From the NCBI GenBank assembly GCA_001801175.1, contig MGWZ01000056.1, positions 1-37,344 of the forward strand: DNA of 37,344 nucleotides, given 5' to 3'. The translations under genes were made by a program, and so were the position numbers. A model generated the notes under the pieces. The model worked only from the letters and a program-made list of their open reading frames with translations, searched no databases and had not been told where the DNA came from. Shown here one piece after another: positions 25,353-32,866 of this stretch (positions are counted from its first letter, which is position 1; the number at the start of each line of letters is the position of its first letter). This DNA is from Gallionellales bacterium RIFCSPLOWO2_02_FULL_57_47 (GTDB lineage: Bacteria > Pseudomonadota > Gammaproteobacteria > Burkholderiales > Gallionellaceae).

Positions 25353-25604
25353 CTATAACTTTAGCTGCGCCTTCGCTTTCCTGCCCGGTGCTGCTGGAGG
25401 AATATAGCCGGCTAACCGGCATCTGATTCCCTCGGCTTTCTTGCCCTTCTCAAACCTGATCGAATGGCACGTCATAATTTCTCCCTTGGCAGCCAGTTCT
25501 GACAAATGAAGGCGCACCTTGGCAAGCGAGATGCCTGTCGCTACAGCAATTTCCGAGTCAAGCTGCTCACCGTGCTTTTTCAGGTATTGCAGAATTTCTT
25601 TCAT
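25353..25604 (-). CDS. small winged-helix DNA-binding protein
   Basis: At 83 residues this is little more than one winged helix-turn-helix domain. MKEILQYLKKHGEQLDSEIAVATGISLAKVRLHLSELAAKGEIMTC has helix 1, the turn, the recognition helix (LAKVRLHLSELAAKG) and the wing. The tail (GYIPPAAPGRKAKAQLKL) is basic. It resembles FaeA- or ArsR-like small regulators. No sensory residues are evident. The start is the ATG at 25604 or at 25613; neither has a strong ribosome site. Its target is unknown. Confidence 0.6.
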   Translation of the reverse strand: MKEILQYLKKHGEQLDSEIAVATGISLAKVRLHLSELAAKGEIMTCHSIRFEKGKKAEGIRCRLAGYIPPAAPGRKAKAQLKL

Positions 25605-25694
25605 TGGTTCCATACCACATCACCGATATCGTCGAGGTCATTAATCTACAGGTACGCCAAATGCAATGCGAGATATTCTTCGCCGGCACCTTGC

Positions 25695-26021
25695 TCACGT
25701 CTGCCACACCGCATACCCCGCTTCACGCTGGCCAATTGCCAACTCTACTGCCATGTCGCGCGCCCCATCACAGGGCATCGGGTTGTAAACCCCGTTGATG
25801 GCAGGCAACAACCGCAATCCGAATTACTGCACGTATCGATTGGACTGGATGCCTGCCTTGTGTTTGTCAAAGCGCACGTCCGGATCCAGGCACGTCATGC
25901 CGACATAAACGCATAGCTTGTCCGTGACGTAATCGGCGCTGGCTTTTTCGAATCGGCCTTTGTAAAGAACGGGTTTTGACAGTTCGATCACCTGGACATG
26001 GTAGTGGTTGCTGCATCCCAT
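25695..26021 (-). pseudogene. GIY-YIG-like nuclease gene interrupted by an in-frame stop
   Basis: The ORF opens MGCSNHYHVQVIELSKPVLYKGRF and continues to LCVYVGMTCLDPDVRFDKHKAGIQSNRYVQ, the pattern of a small GIY-YIG-like family (VYVGMT...RFxxHKAG). A TAA then interrupts it, but the same frame continues FGLRLLPAINGVYNPMPCDG and on to EAGYAVWQT before a real stop at 25695. In intact relatives these parts are continuous, so the TAA is probably a nonsense mutation, for example from CAA or AAA. The ORF track shows only the first half (25824-26060). Family identity is from memory of the motif, not a search. Confidence 0.65.
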
Positions 26022-26337
26022 GGTTGCGTTCAAATTATTGCAAGTGCAGATTGATAGCATAGTGTACTCCGCTGCAATCAGGTGTTGGGCATCATTTCAT
26101 CATGTGCCAATGAAGAAGACTGCCGCAGCTTTGATGCGTGCAGCAATAACGGCGATGCACAATGCGCCAAATACTGCGTGCAGTAAGACGGATTATCAAT
26201 GGGCGGCCCATCCTGTGCAGGACCCCATCAGGACAAATCCGGGATTTATCATAACCCCTGTTTCGTCAGCGATAATCCGCGCTCATCAGGGCTGACTGCA
26301 GTTATTACACCAGGCTCGGAACGAACGGGGCAGGTTT
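26022..26337. other. intergenic region downstream of ybiT
   Basis: This roughly 316-bp stretch separates ybiT and the GIY-YIG pseudogene. I see no gene, clear terminator or repeat; short ORFs on the plus strand have no ribosome sites. Confidence 0.4.
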
Positions 26338-27936
26338 TTACAGAGCCATGCCCTGGTCGCGCAGATATTCTTCATAGCTTCCATGATAGTCGGTCACGCC
26401 CTTGGCGGAAATCTCGATGATGCGCGTCGCCAGCGACGAAACAAACTCGCGGTCATGGCTGACGAAAATCAGCGTGCCTTTATATTCCAGCAGCGCGGTG
26501 TTGAGCGACTCGATGGACTCCATATCCATGTGGTTGGTCGGCTCGTCCATCAGCAGCACATTGGGGCGCTGCAGCATCAGCTTGCCGAACAGCATGCGTC
26601 CCTTCTCGCCGCCGGACAGCACCTGTACCCTTTTTTTGGCGTCGTCTCCCGAGAACAACAAGCGCCCCAGCGTGGCGCGCACGGTTTGATCGTCATCGTT
26701 CGGGCCGCGCCAATAGGTCATCCAGTCGGTCATGATTTTGTCTTCGGCAAATTCGGTGCTGCTGTCTTGCGCGTAATAGCCAATCCTGGCCTTGTCCGTC
26801 CACTTGATGGTGCCGGTATCGGGTGCGAGATCGCCCGCCAGGCAACGCAGCAGCGTGGTTTTTCCGATGCCGTTCGGGCCGATGATGGCGATTTTTTCGC
26901 CCGCGTCGATGCGAAAATTCACGTTGGAAAACAGCACCCGGTCGAAACCCTTCGCCACATGCTGCACCTCAACTGCGACGCGATGCAGTTTTTCGCGCTC
27001 ATCATATTCGAAGCGGATGAACGGATACTGGCGGCTGGACGGCTTGATGTCCTCGATCTTGATCTTGTCGATCTGGCGCGCGCGCGAGGTGGCTTGCTTG
27101 GCCTTGGACGCATTCGCCGAGAAGCGCGCCACGAAAGCTTTCAGCTCGGCGACTTTTTCCTTGGCCTTCGTGTTGTCCGCCGATTGCTGCTCGCGCGCCT
27201 GGGTGGCAGCCAGCATATACTCGTCGTACGTGCCCGGATAGGTGGTTATCTTGCCGTAGTCCAGGTCGGCCATATGGGTGCATACACTGTTCAGAAAATG
27301 GCGGTCATGCGAGATGATGACCATCGTGCAATTGCGCGCATTGAGGATGTTCTCCAGCCAGCGGATGGTGTTGATGTCGAGGTTGTTGGTCGGCTCGTCC
27401 AGCAACAGGATGTCCGGGTTGGAAAACAACGCCTGCGCCAGCAGCACGCGCAGCTTGAAACCGGGTGCCACCGCGCTCATCGGCCCCTGATGCAACTCGA
27501 TCGGAATGCCCACGCCGAGCAACAATTCACCGGCGCGCGGTTCGGCCGTGTAACCGTCATATTCGGCGAATTCCGCTTCCAGGTCGGCAGCGCGCATGTA
27601 GTCTTCTTCCGATGCATCCGGGTTGGCGTAGATCGCATCGCGCTCGGACATCGCCGCCCACATCTCGCCGTGGCCCATCATCACCACGTCCAGCACGCGC
27701 ATGTCTTCATAGGCGAACTGATCCTGGCTCAACTTGCCTAGCCTCTCGGTTTTGTCCAGCATCACGTTACCGGAGCTCGGCTCCAGATCGCCGCCGAGGA
27801 TTTTCATAAACGTGGACTTGCCGCAGCCGTTAGCGCCGATCAGCCCATAGCGGTTGCCGTCGCCGAATTTCACGGAGACGTTTTCAAACAAGGGCTTCGC
27901 CCCGAATTGCATGGTGATATTTGCAGTGGAAAGCAT
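26338..27936 (-). CDS. ybiT: ABC-F family ATPase YbiT
   Basis: This 532-residue soluble protein has two ABC domains and no membrane part; ABC-F proteins act on the ribosome. Domain 1 has Walker [10 protein letters not shown] (about residue 35), a degenerate signature ([18 protein letters not shown]) and DEPTNNLD. The linker, rich in Lys and Ala ([20 protein letters not shown]), holds the P-site tRNA interaction motif. Domain 2 has [22 protein letters not shown] and DEPTNHMD. The N-terminus ([20 protein letters not shown]) matches YbiT rather than EttA or Uup. It is the last core gene before the cassette region; a TAAAAT box lies 34 bp upstream. Confidence 0.94.
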   Translation of the reverse strand: MLSTANITMQFGAKPLFENVSVKFGDGNRYGLIGANGCGKSTFMKILGGDLEPSSGNVMLDKTERLGKLSQDQFAYEDMRVLDVVMMGHGEMWAAMSERDAIYANPDASEEDYMRAADLEAEFAEYDGYTAEPRAGELLLGVGIPIELHQGPMSAVAPGFKLRVLLAQALFSNPDILLLDEPTNNLDINTIRWLENILNARNCTMVIISHDRHFLNSVCTHMADLDYGKITTYPGTYDEYMLAATQAREQQSADNTKAKEKVAELKAFVARFSANASKAKQATSRARQIDKIKIEDIKPSSRQYPFIRFEYDEREKLHRVAVEVQHVAKGFDRVLFSNVNFRIDAGEKIAIIGPNGIGKTTLLRCLAGDLAPDTGTIKWTDKARIGYYAQDSSTEFAEDKIMTDWMTYWRGPNDDDQTVRATLGRLLFSGDDAKKRVQVLSGGEKGRMLFGKLMLQRPNVLLMDEPTNHMDMESIESLNTALLEYKGTLIFVSHDREFVSSLATRIIEISAKGVTDYHGSYEEYLRDQGMAL

Positions 27937-27969
27937 GTAAAACTCGACTTCAGAAAATTTTGGAGCGCG

Positions 27970-27975
27970 ATTTTA
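27970..27975 (-). promoter_or_regulatory. -10-like TAAAAT box upstream of ybiT
   Basis: The minus strand reads GTGTTAAAATCGCGCTCC, 34 bp before the ybiT ATG. It has the same TAAAAT plus CG-rich discriminator as four other genes in this window. Confidence 0.5.
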
Positions 27976-28029
27976 ACACCGCGCGGGGTGATGACCTAAA
28001 CTATTGATCCGGCACGAATTGAAATCCCA

Positions 28030-28103
28030 TTCCATTCGATCTATTGATCAGGCCAGCAATTAGTATCACCGTCATGCCGGCTTGAGGTGGCCGCTCGTTG
28101 GGA
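28030..28103 (-). other. degenerate attC-like site at the left edge of the cassette array
   Basis: Read on the minus strand, CTCCCAACGAGCGGCCACCTCAAGCCGGC resembles the R''-L'' half of an attC (CCAAC followed by TCAAGCCGxC). The other half (TGGCCTGATCAATAGATC) is poor. It could be the last, decayed site of the array next to the core gene ybiT. Confidence 0.3.
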
Positions 28104-28106
28104 GGT

Positions 28107-28529
28107 TCACGCATCGTTTTCATTGCAGCGGTGTTTAGAGGCTGGCGGGAAGTACCACCACGCTGCCAGGACCAGCAAACCAAAAAGTGAGTAGCACAAC
28201 GCGAAGACCCACGATGGTGCCTCGTAGTACAGCAGTCGCTGGAGCCAATGCTCGATGAAGCTGCCGTTGTAGGTTGATGCACCGGCATTCGCACGCAGCC
28301 CCATTTCCAGCGTCGTCAGGGGACACGCGACGCCCAGCCAGGCCTCCGCTACTACGAGCGCTATAGCACCGAGGTGCGCGAGCCTGAACCACAGGGCATT
28401 GACCCACCGCCAGTTGCGCAGATTGCCGATGACAACGAAAACGAGGCCGCCAACGACGAATGCAACAACTAAGGCGTGCAACATAAGCACGGCATCCGCA
28501 AGTAGCTGATACAGCAGGTCGTCGCGCAC
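28107..28529 (-). CDS. DUF2784 membrane protein
   Basis: This 140-residue protein has four hydrophobic segments: AVLMLHALVVAFVVGGLVFVVIG, LAHLGAIALVVAEAWLG, a short third, and WVFALCYSLFGLLVLAAWWYFPP. The pattern of an early helix with LHALVVAFVV, then CPLTTLE and the WLQRLLYYEAP segment, is typical of DUF2784, a family of unknown function often found as a mobile passenger. The start is GTG, preceded by AGGAA that overlaps the 3' end of an attC-like site. It is the leftmost gene of the cassette array. Confidence 0.8.
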   Translation of the reverse strand: MRDDLLYQLLADAVLMLHALVVAFVVGGLVFVVIGNLRNWRWVNALWFRLAHLGAIALVVAEAWLGVACPLTTLEMGLRANAGASTYNGSFIEHWLQRLLYYEAPSWVFALCYSLFGLLVLAAWWYFPPASKHRCNENDA

Positions 28530-28536
28530 CCGGAAT

Positions 28537-28599
28537 TCCTAAAGTAAAGGCAAGAGGCGCGCCGCTATTGGCGCGTCCCGATTGACCACAGGTTGGGGC
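28537..28599 (-). other. attC-like recombination site
   Basis: On the minus strand, GCCCCAACCTGTGGTCAATCGGGACGCGCC is a good R''-L'' half, closely patterned on the common CCTAACAATTCGTTCAAGCCGACGCG. AATAGC forms the loop, GGCGCGCC the returning arm, and TTTAGGA a decayed R' box. It lies between two cassette genes, with the next ribosome site overlapping its 3' end. Confidence 0.55.
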
Positions 28600-28621
28600 T
28601 GCGACTTGAGAGGAGCGATGC

Positions 28622-29179
28622 TCATTTGCCCTGGTATCCCTCGTACCGGAGAATAACGCAGCCCGACGTTAGCGGTCGCGCCTCAAGCAGCTTTAACCTT
28701 AGCCGACTCAGCCCTCCCTCGAACAGGGGTCTGCCAACCCCCAGGATGACCGGGACAACCGCGAGGCGATACTCGTCGAACAGGTTGTTCTTGATCAGCG
28801 TTGCGGAGAGATTGGCGCTGCCGAAGACGAACATGTTCCGGTCACCCTGTTGCTTCAGGTCACGCACGGCGGCAACGGCGTTCTCCTTTACCAGTGTCGT
28901 ATTGCCCCAGTCAGGCTTCTCGAGCGTTCGCGAAAAGACGACCTTCGGAATGCTGTTCATCAGGTCGGCCACCTCGCCTTGGGCGGTGCGCCAGTAGGCC
29001 GCCATACCCTCATAGGTGACACGGCCGAACAGGAGCCGGTCAGCAGAACGCAGTTGCTCGATGGAGAGGCGCTCCAGTTCCTCGCCCCAGACGTACTCGT
29101 GCCAGTCCAGATCCCAGCTCTTCGCGCCCTCGAAAAACCCGTCCAGCGAAATCATATTCCACATGATCAGTTTGCTCAT
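28622..29179 (-). CDS. RibD C-terminal-type (dihydrofolate-reductase-like) protein 1
   Basis: This 185-residue cytoplasmic protein has the dihydrofolate-reductase fold in its RibD C-terminal/YyaP form. MSKLIMWNMISLDGFFEGA opens the first strand, RLLFGRVTYEGMAAYW follows, and NMFVFGSANLSATLIKNNLFDEYRLAVVPVILGVGRPLF is the family signature. Such proteins probably use NADPH on pterin- or pyrimidine-like substrates; true DHFR activity is not shown. It is not one of the trimethoprim-resistance dfrA or dfrB types. AGGAGG precedes the ATG. Its start overlaps the stop of reductase 2 (ATGA), so the two form one two-gene cassette. Confidence 0.88.
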   Translation of the reverse strand: MSKLIMWNMISLDGFFEGAKSWDLDWHEYVWGEELERLSIEQLRSADRLLFGRVTYEGMAAYWRTAQGEVADLMNSIPKVVFSRTLEKPDWGNTTLVKENAVAAVRDLKQQGDRNMFVFGSANLSATLIKNNLFDEYRLAVVPVILGVGRPLFEGGLSRLRLKLLEARPLTSGCVILRYEGYQGK

Positions 29180-29754
29180 GGTGTGACCTCCTTGATGATG
29201 TTGTATTCGCGGCGTGCTACACGATACTTGACCTGTACGAAACCAAACTCAAACGTCCTGGTCGCCATGAGGGCGAGCGTGATGTCATTTTCTATCGGTC
29301 CGAACAATGGCCTTCCCTGTCCAAGCAGCACGGGGATCAGGGTAATGGTGATGTCGTCGATCAGCCCGGCTGCCAGGAAACGCTGAATTGTTTTGCCACC
29401 ATCGACATACAGGCGTTGGGTGCCTTCTGCGGACAATCGTTCAACCAATACGTCCGGTGATTCGGAAGACGCAGAGACCGTGCTGGGTAGCCCAGCGGGA
29501 ATAATTAGCGGCTTGCTGCTCAGCACCACCACTCTTTTGTCTTCGTATGGCCAAGCCTCGAAGGTCAACACCATTTCGAAAGTGTTTCTGCCCATCACCA
29601 GGACATCGACGGACTTGATGAACTCGGCATAACCGCAGTCTTCGCCGCTCGGCACAACCGCGTTCGCCTCGTTGAGCCAGTCAATACTTCCGTCCGGTCT
29701 GGCGATGAACCCGTCCAGACTGGTGGCAATGAACACGGATGCCTTAACACTCAT
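29176..29754 (-). CDS. RibD C-terminal-type (dihydrofolate-reductase-like) protein 2
   Basis: This 192-residue paralogue has SVFIATSLDGFIARPDGSIDWL at the N-terminus, VLVMGRNTFEMVLTF, then RLYVDGGKTIQRFLAAGLIDDITITLIPVLLGQGRPLFG, the full RibD_C/YyaP signature. It differs strongly from reductases 1 and 3, so it is not a recent duplicate. A short ribosome site (GGGA) follows the 57-bp attC upstream. Its last four bases overlap the start of reductase 1. NADPH-dependent reduction is inferred from the family. Confidence 0.88.
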   Translation of the reverse strand: MSVKASVFIATSLDGFIARPDGSIDWLNEANAVVPSGEDCGYAEFIKSVDVLVMGRNTFEMVLTFEAWPYEDKRVVVLSSKPLIIPAGLPSTVSASSESPDVLVERLSAEGTQRLYVDGGKTIQRFLAAGLIDDITITLIPVLLGQGRPLFGPIENDITLALMATRTFEFGFVQVKYRVARREYNIIKEVTP

Positions 29755-29772
29755 GGGTAGTCCCTGTGTGAT

Positions 29773-29829
29773 GCATAACGTTTGAATTCAACGTCACCGA
29801 AGGCGCTCACTTGAATGAATTTGTCTGGC
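29773..29829 (-). other. attC recombination site (best example)
   Basis: On the minus strand the 57-bp site reads GCCAGAC (R''), AAATTCATTCAAGTGAGCGCC (L''), a TTC loop, GGTGACGTTGAATTCAAAC (L') and GTTATGC (R'). Length, order and the TTCAA blocks match short attC sites such as those of class 1 cassettes. It starts five bases after the reductase 3 stop and ends just before the reductase 2 ribosome site, exactly where a cassette boundary should be. Confidence 0.85.
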
Positions 29830-29834
29830 GGCTT

Positions 29835-30449
29835 TCAATCGAGAGCAAACGAGCCGGTCTTGAGGCTCCCTGCGCGGCGATAGACACTGACAATTGCGCC
29901 CTTGCTCGTGGTGCTGGAGCTCACGAGCCTGAGCGTAGCCGGCACGGCACCAGCGCCGAAGAGCCGCTTCCCGGTGCCGAGAACCACCGGAAAGGTCAAC
30001 AGCCGGTATTCGTCAATGAGGTCGTTCCTGATAAGCGTCTGGGCAAGGCCGCAACTCCCGTGTACCTGCACTTCGCGTGGAAAACGTTTTTTGATGTCGG
30101 CGATTTCCTTCGTGACATCCCGGACATGGGTGGACCCGCTCCAGCCAAACGTGTTCTGCGTATGCGAGGCGACAAATTTCGGCAGCGAATTGAGTTTGCC
30201 GGCAATCGGATCGTTTGGATCGGTGACCCTGGGCCAATAGGCCGAGAATATGTCGTAAGTTGTCCGCCCAAGAAGGAATGCATCCGCCTTCGAGAAAATC
30301 TCGACCATGGTCTTTCCCATGTCATCGTCGGCATGGGGAACGAGCCATCCTCCATACGGGAAGTTTCCGCTGGTATCCTCGTCCGGGCCACCGGGTGCCT
30401 GCATCACCCCATCAATCGTAAGGAAGGTCGTCAATGTAAGTTCAGCCAT
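29835..30449 (-). CDS. RibD C-terminal-type (dihydrofolate-reductase-like) protein 3
   Basis: This 204-residue third member of the same superfamily has LTTFLTIDGVMQAPGGPDED, then AFLLGRTTYDIFSAYWP, VQVHGSCGLAQTLIRNDLIDEY, and RLLTFPVVLGTGKRLFG. The early APGGPDED insertion marks the long YyaP/YybB-like subgroup. The probable role is NADPH-dependent reduction of an unknown substrate. GGAG precedes the ATG. It is flanked by attC-like sites on both sides, so it is a single-gene cassette. Confidence 0.88.
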   Translation of the reverse strand: MAELTLTTFLTIDGVMQAPGGPDEDTSGNFPYGGWLVPHADDDMGKTMVEIFSKADAFLLGRTTYDIFSAYWPRVTDPNDPIAGKLNSLPKFVASHTQNTFGWSGSTHVRDVTKEIADIKKRFPREVQVHGSCGLAQTLIRNDLIDEYRLLTFPVVLGTGKRLFGAGAVPATLRLVSSSTTSKGAIVSVYRRAGSLKTGSFALD

Positions 30450-30488
30450 GATGTGCTCCTGTCTTGAATGTTATGGACAGCTTCGTCC

Positions 30489-30567
30489 GTCCAATGTTTG
30501 AGGTAAGCGGCGCCGAGCGAAGCGAGGGTGCCCGGAAAGCGCCGCTTCTGACCTGATACCTTGGTGC
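30489..30567 (-). other. attC-like recombination site
   Basis: On the minus strand, the left arm CAGGTCAGAAGCGGCGC and the right arm GGCGCCGCTTACCTCAAACATTGGAC pair around a terminal stem-loop (cctcgcttcgctcgg region). CTTACCTCAAACATTGGAC closely follows the L'-R' pattern CTTAACTCAAGCGTTAGGC. It lies between VOC protein 1 and reductase 3. Confidence 0.6.
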
Positions 30568-30584
30568 AGTCGGAGCTGATTCCA

Positions 30585-30992
30585 CTATGCCGGCTTCGGC
30601 GCATGCCAATTGCGCGGGATAGGCTGAAGCATGCTCAAGCGGTTGCCCTCGGTGTCGATGAACGAGACATACTGCCCCACGCCGGGTATCTCCATCGGTT
30701 CTCCGAGCACTTTACCGCCCGCAGCTGTTACTTCTTTTATTGATTGCCTGATATCGTCCACCGAGATAACGACGGACGGACATCGCGCATCGGAATTTTT
30801 CGGATAGAAGCCACCGTTGATCGCACCGGGTTTTATTGGGCCGGTCTCGCCGGTTTCTGTGGTGGTCGCGAGAACGTAATTGCCCATTTCCTCGCCCAGC
30901 ATCTGCGTCTGCCAGCCGAATGCCGACCCATAGAACTTCGCCATACGCACCCGATCATCGTACGGCATCTCAAAGTGAACGACGGGATTCAT
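30585..30992 (-). CDS. VOC-family (glyoxalase-like) protein 1
   Basis: This 135-residue protein is a vicinal-oxygen-chelate fold. VVHFEMPYDDRVRMAKFYGSAFGWQTQ is the first beta-alpha-beta unit with a metal-ligand candidate in VHFE. SVVISVDDIRQSIKEVTAAGGKVLGEP and FIDTEGNRLSMLQP form the second, with the usual late Glu replaced or shifted. Substrate unknown: the fold serves lyases, dioxygenases and drug-binding proteins. AGGAGGA precedes the ATG. It sits between two attC-like sites. Confidence 0.85.
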   Translation of the reverse strand: MNPVVHFEMPYDDRVRMAKFYGSAFGWQTQMLGEEMGNYVLATTTETGETGPIKPGAINGGFYPKNSDARCPSVVISVDDIRQSIKEVTAAGGKVLGEPMEIPGVGQYVSFIDTEGNRLSMLQPIPRNWHAPKPA

Positions 30993-31045
30993 GATATTTC
31001 CTCCTTATCGATTGAAATGTGCTTTCCTTATATGCAGGGCTACTA

Positions 31046-31110
31046 CCTGACGTTAATCAGGCCTCACGGTGGCCTCGTGCGAATGCCACGAGGCCACCAG
31101 GCCATGTTCA
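31046..31110 (-). other. attC-like site overlapping the end of the YdeI-like gene
   Basis: A perfect 12-bp stem (GGTGGCCTCGTG at 31068-31079 and CACGAGGCCACC at 31087-31098, 7-base loop) is flanked on the minus strand by GATTAACGTCAGG, the same ACGTCAGG box seen at other sites here. The R'' half is poorly conserved. The stem lies inside the last codons of the upstream gene. Confidence 0.45.
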
Positions 31111-31333
31111 TGTACAACTTCCCACCCTGCAATTCATCAAGCATCTGGTTAACGCGTTTCAACCTGGTCGCCTCCAGTTTTGCACGCGCAATCCAGCCCA
31201 GGTAATCGTTCTGCTGATAGGGCGGTCGCTCCCGATAAGCGTCCATGAGTTCGCGCTCATTCAGCGCGTTTCTGACGAACACCGGCATTGGATTCCTGGC
31301 ACGCTTGAGTCCCGATTTCTGGTTTTCTGGCAT
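31064..31333 (-). CDS. small YdeI/OmpD-associated-type protein
   Basis: This is an 89-residue protein matching the C-terminal part of the YdeI/OmpD-associated family: MPVFVRNALNERELMDAYRERPPYQQNDYLGWIARAKLEATRLKRV and NQMLDELQGGKLYMNMAW. Stand-alone short forms are known from memory, so it need not be a truncation. The last eight or so residues (PRGIRTRPP) are encoded by the stem of an attC-like site, so the C-terminus was created at the cassette boundary. AGGA precedes the ATG. Function is unknown; the family has been linked to bacteriocin tolerance and envelope stress. Confidence 0.75.
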   Translation of the reverse strand: MPENQKSGLKRARNPMPVFVRNALNERELMDAYRERPPYQQNDYLGWIARAKLEATRLKRVNQMLDELQGGKLYMNMAWWPRGIRTRPP

Positions 31334-31342
31334 GGCTGTCCT

Positions 31343-31411
31343 GGTGCTATCGCCTGGATTTCCCGGTCTGCGCGGCTGTTCGCGCAGGTCCGGTGCACTG
31401 ATGGGTTGTGC
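31343..31411 (-). other. attC-like recombination site
   Basis: On the minus strand, GCACAAC (a fair R'') is followed by CACCGGACCTGCGCG, a short loop, and CGCGCAGACCGG, an imperfect stem with extrahelical bases as in attC bottom strands. GCGATAGCACC stands as a decayed R'. It lies between the GNAT and YdeI-like genes. Confidence 0.6.
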
Positions 31412-31421
31412 GTTGCTTCAT

Positions 31422-31982
31422 TTATGCGACCCTCAGTTGAAAGACATGCCGCCGGGTACCGGCGCGCCCCACTTCCCGAAAACCAGCAGCCTCGAATGCC
31501 GCAACGAAGCCCATGAACCGGTAACTCGGAGACTCCGGATCGACCGGATAAGCCTCCACAATCGATACGCCTCTGGTTTTGGCAAAGTTGACGGCAGCAG
31601 CAATGATTCGTTGTGTGATGCCCAGGCCCCGCAACCTGCGGACAACGAAGAAGCAGGCGATTGACCAGATGCCTACGTCAGGACTGCCATCATCAACGAG
31701 TCGACGATAAGTTGATCGTGGTGCCACGGAGCACCACGCGACTGGTTCTTCATCAAGATAGCCGAGCAGCCCGACGGTTGTTCCGGCAGCGATGCGTTTT
31801 ACCATCGCGGCTTTGCGGCTGGCGCCGTCTGTGTGCCTTGCTTCCTGCGGAGTTGCTCTCCACAACATGCACCAGCAGTACCCGGGGCAGCCGCGACTTT
31901 CAAAAAGCCGCTCGAAATCAGGCCATGTGTCGGCGGTGACTTCGCGAAACACAATGCGATCAATTTCCGCTGCTTCGATCAT
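31422..31982 (-). CDS. GNAT-family N-acetyltransferase
   Basis: This is an acetyltransferase of about 186 residues. VGIWSIACFFVVRRLRGLGITQRIIAAAVNFA has the acetyl-CoA-binding motif A (V-R-R-L-R-G-L-G-I), followed by the beta-strand VSIVEAYPVD and SPSYRFMGFVAAFEAAGFREVGR. The N-terminal segment GCPGYCWCMLWRATPQEARHT is typical of a cassette-borne GNAT subgroup. The acceptor is unknown. I take the start at 31982 (MIEAAEIDRIVFREV); ATGs at 32003 and 32045 are possible and would increase the overlap with VOC protein 2 upstream. Confidence 0.85.
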   Translation of the reverse strand: MIEAAEIDRIVFREVTADTWPDFERLFESRGCPGYCWCMLWRATPQEARHTDGASRKAAMVKRIAAGTTVGLLGYLDEEPVAWCSVAPRSTYRRLVDDGSPDVGIWSIACFFVVRRLRGLGITQRIIAAAVNFAKTRGVSIVEAYPVDPESPSYRFMGFVAAFEAAGFREVGRAGTRRHVFQLRVA

Positions 31983-32397
31983 GTGACGCCCAACTTTTGA
32001 CATGAGCGGCAGCCGCCGGCTGCACAAGATTGATGAGGTTTCCACAGGTATCTTCGAACACCACCGAGGTGATCAGCCCCGTGTTGATCGGTTCGCCGAG
32101 AAACTTCACCCCGCGCGCCCTGAGGCGCTGAACCTCGGCCATGATGTCCTTTGTGGTGAATGCGGTCGCCGGGATTCCGGCCTCGTATAGCGCCTTCTGG
32201 TAGGTACGAGCAGGAGCAAAATCCATGGGCTCCAGTACGAGTTCGACTCCCTCGACCCCTTCCGGCGAACGCACCGTGAGCCAGCGATACTGACCCACTG
32301 GAAGGTCTGCCATCTTCTCGAACCCCAGCACATTCGTGTAGAACTGGAGCGCCTGCTCCTGGTCCTTGACCATCACGCTGACGAACTTGATCTGCAT
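31960..32397 (-). CDS. VOC-family (glyoxalase-like) protein 2
   Basis: This 145-residue vicinal-oxygen-chelate protein has IKFVSVMVKDQEQALQFYTNVLGFEKMADLP as its first unit, VELVLEPMDF with a likely metal-ligand Glu, and a second unit ending VVFEDTCGNLINLVQP. Relatives usually end near LVQP; the extra tail (AAAAHVKSWASHDRSSGN) runs over the start of the GNAT gene by about 22 bp. No attC-like site separates the two, so they may form one two-gene cassette or mark a deletion. GGAGG precedes the ATG. Confidence 0.85.
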   Translation of the reverse strand: MQIKFVSVMVKDQEQALQFYTNVLGFEKMADLPVGQYRWLTVRSPEGVEGVELVLEPMDFAPARTYQKALYEAGIPATAFTTKDIMAEVQRLRARGVKFLGEPINTGLITSVVFEDTCGNLINLVQPAAAAHVKSWASHDRSSGN

Positions 32398-32418
32398 GCG
32401 GACCTCCGTGGGATGAGG

Positions 32419-32484
32419 GCCTGACGTTTGAATTAACTGGCTGGCGCTGGGATATCGCGCCCAGGCTTATAATTCAGCTTGGCC
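32419..32484 (-). other. attC-like recombination site
   Basis: On the minus strand, GGCCAAGCTGAATTATAAGCCTGGGCGC (R''-L'') pairs with GCGCCAGCCAGTTAATTCAAACGTCAGGCC (L'-R'). The TTAATTCAAACGTCAGGC half closely follows the consensus TTAACTCAAGCGTTAGGC. It lies directly before VOC protein 2 and 68 bp after the 88-aa gene. Confidence 0.7.
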
Positions 32485-32551
32485 ACTTTAATTAAACTAC
32501 GAGCTCAGGCTTGCGGCCCGTCGCGCCTGTTGCGAGTCGCCGGAATACGCA

Positions 32552-32818
32552 TTACCGTTTCCGGACATGTATCTCTGGATGATTAATGAGGTCGTATTCA
32601 AGCGCGTTGGCCAAGCTATCAATCAAAGCCTCTTGTATCTGAGGATTGAAAGCATCGGCGCTGTCGACAGAGGCCTGGTATACGGCAAGCGAAATCTGGT
32701 GCCCGTCTGTACCAAACGCAGCCACGCAAACAGTTTTTGGGTCAGTCCAATACTCGATACTTACTGCAGCTCCGTCTCCAAGACGAAATTCATTCCTCTT
32801 TACTCTATGATGATTCAT
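32552..32818 (-). CDS. unrecognised 88-aa cassette protein
   Basis: I do not recognise this protein. It is soluble and acidic, with a predicted beta-rich first half (RLGDGAAVSIEYWTDPKTVCVAAFG) and a helical second half (PQIQEALIDSLANALEYDL). AGGAG lies six bases before the ATG, which supports real translation. It sits between the diheme oxidoreductase gene and an attC-like site, the position of an ordinary small cassette ORF. Confidence 0.6.
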   Translation of the reverse strand: MNHHRVKRNEFRLGDGAAVSIEYWTDPKTVCVAAFGTDGHQISLAVYQASVDSADAFNPQIQEALIDSLANALEYDLINHPEIHVRKR

Positions 32819-32866
32819 TTGGAACTCCTTTTCTTCGATGACCTTGTGCCGGAAACTCCCATGTGT

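Noticed and set aside
26383-27741. 452-aa plus-strand ORF
   Set aside because: It is antisense to ybiT, whose Walker motifs are intact.
28622-30449. Trimethoprim-resistance dihydrofolate reductases
   Set aside because: The sequences follow the RibD C-terminal/YyaP pattern, not DfrA or DfrB, so resistance is not supported.
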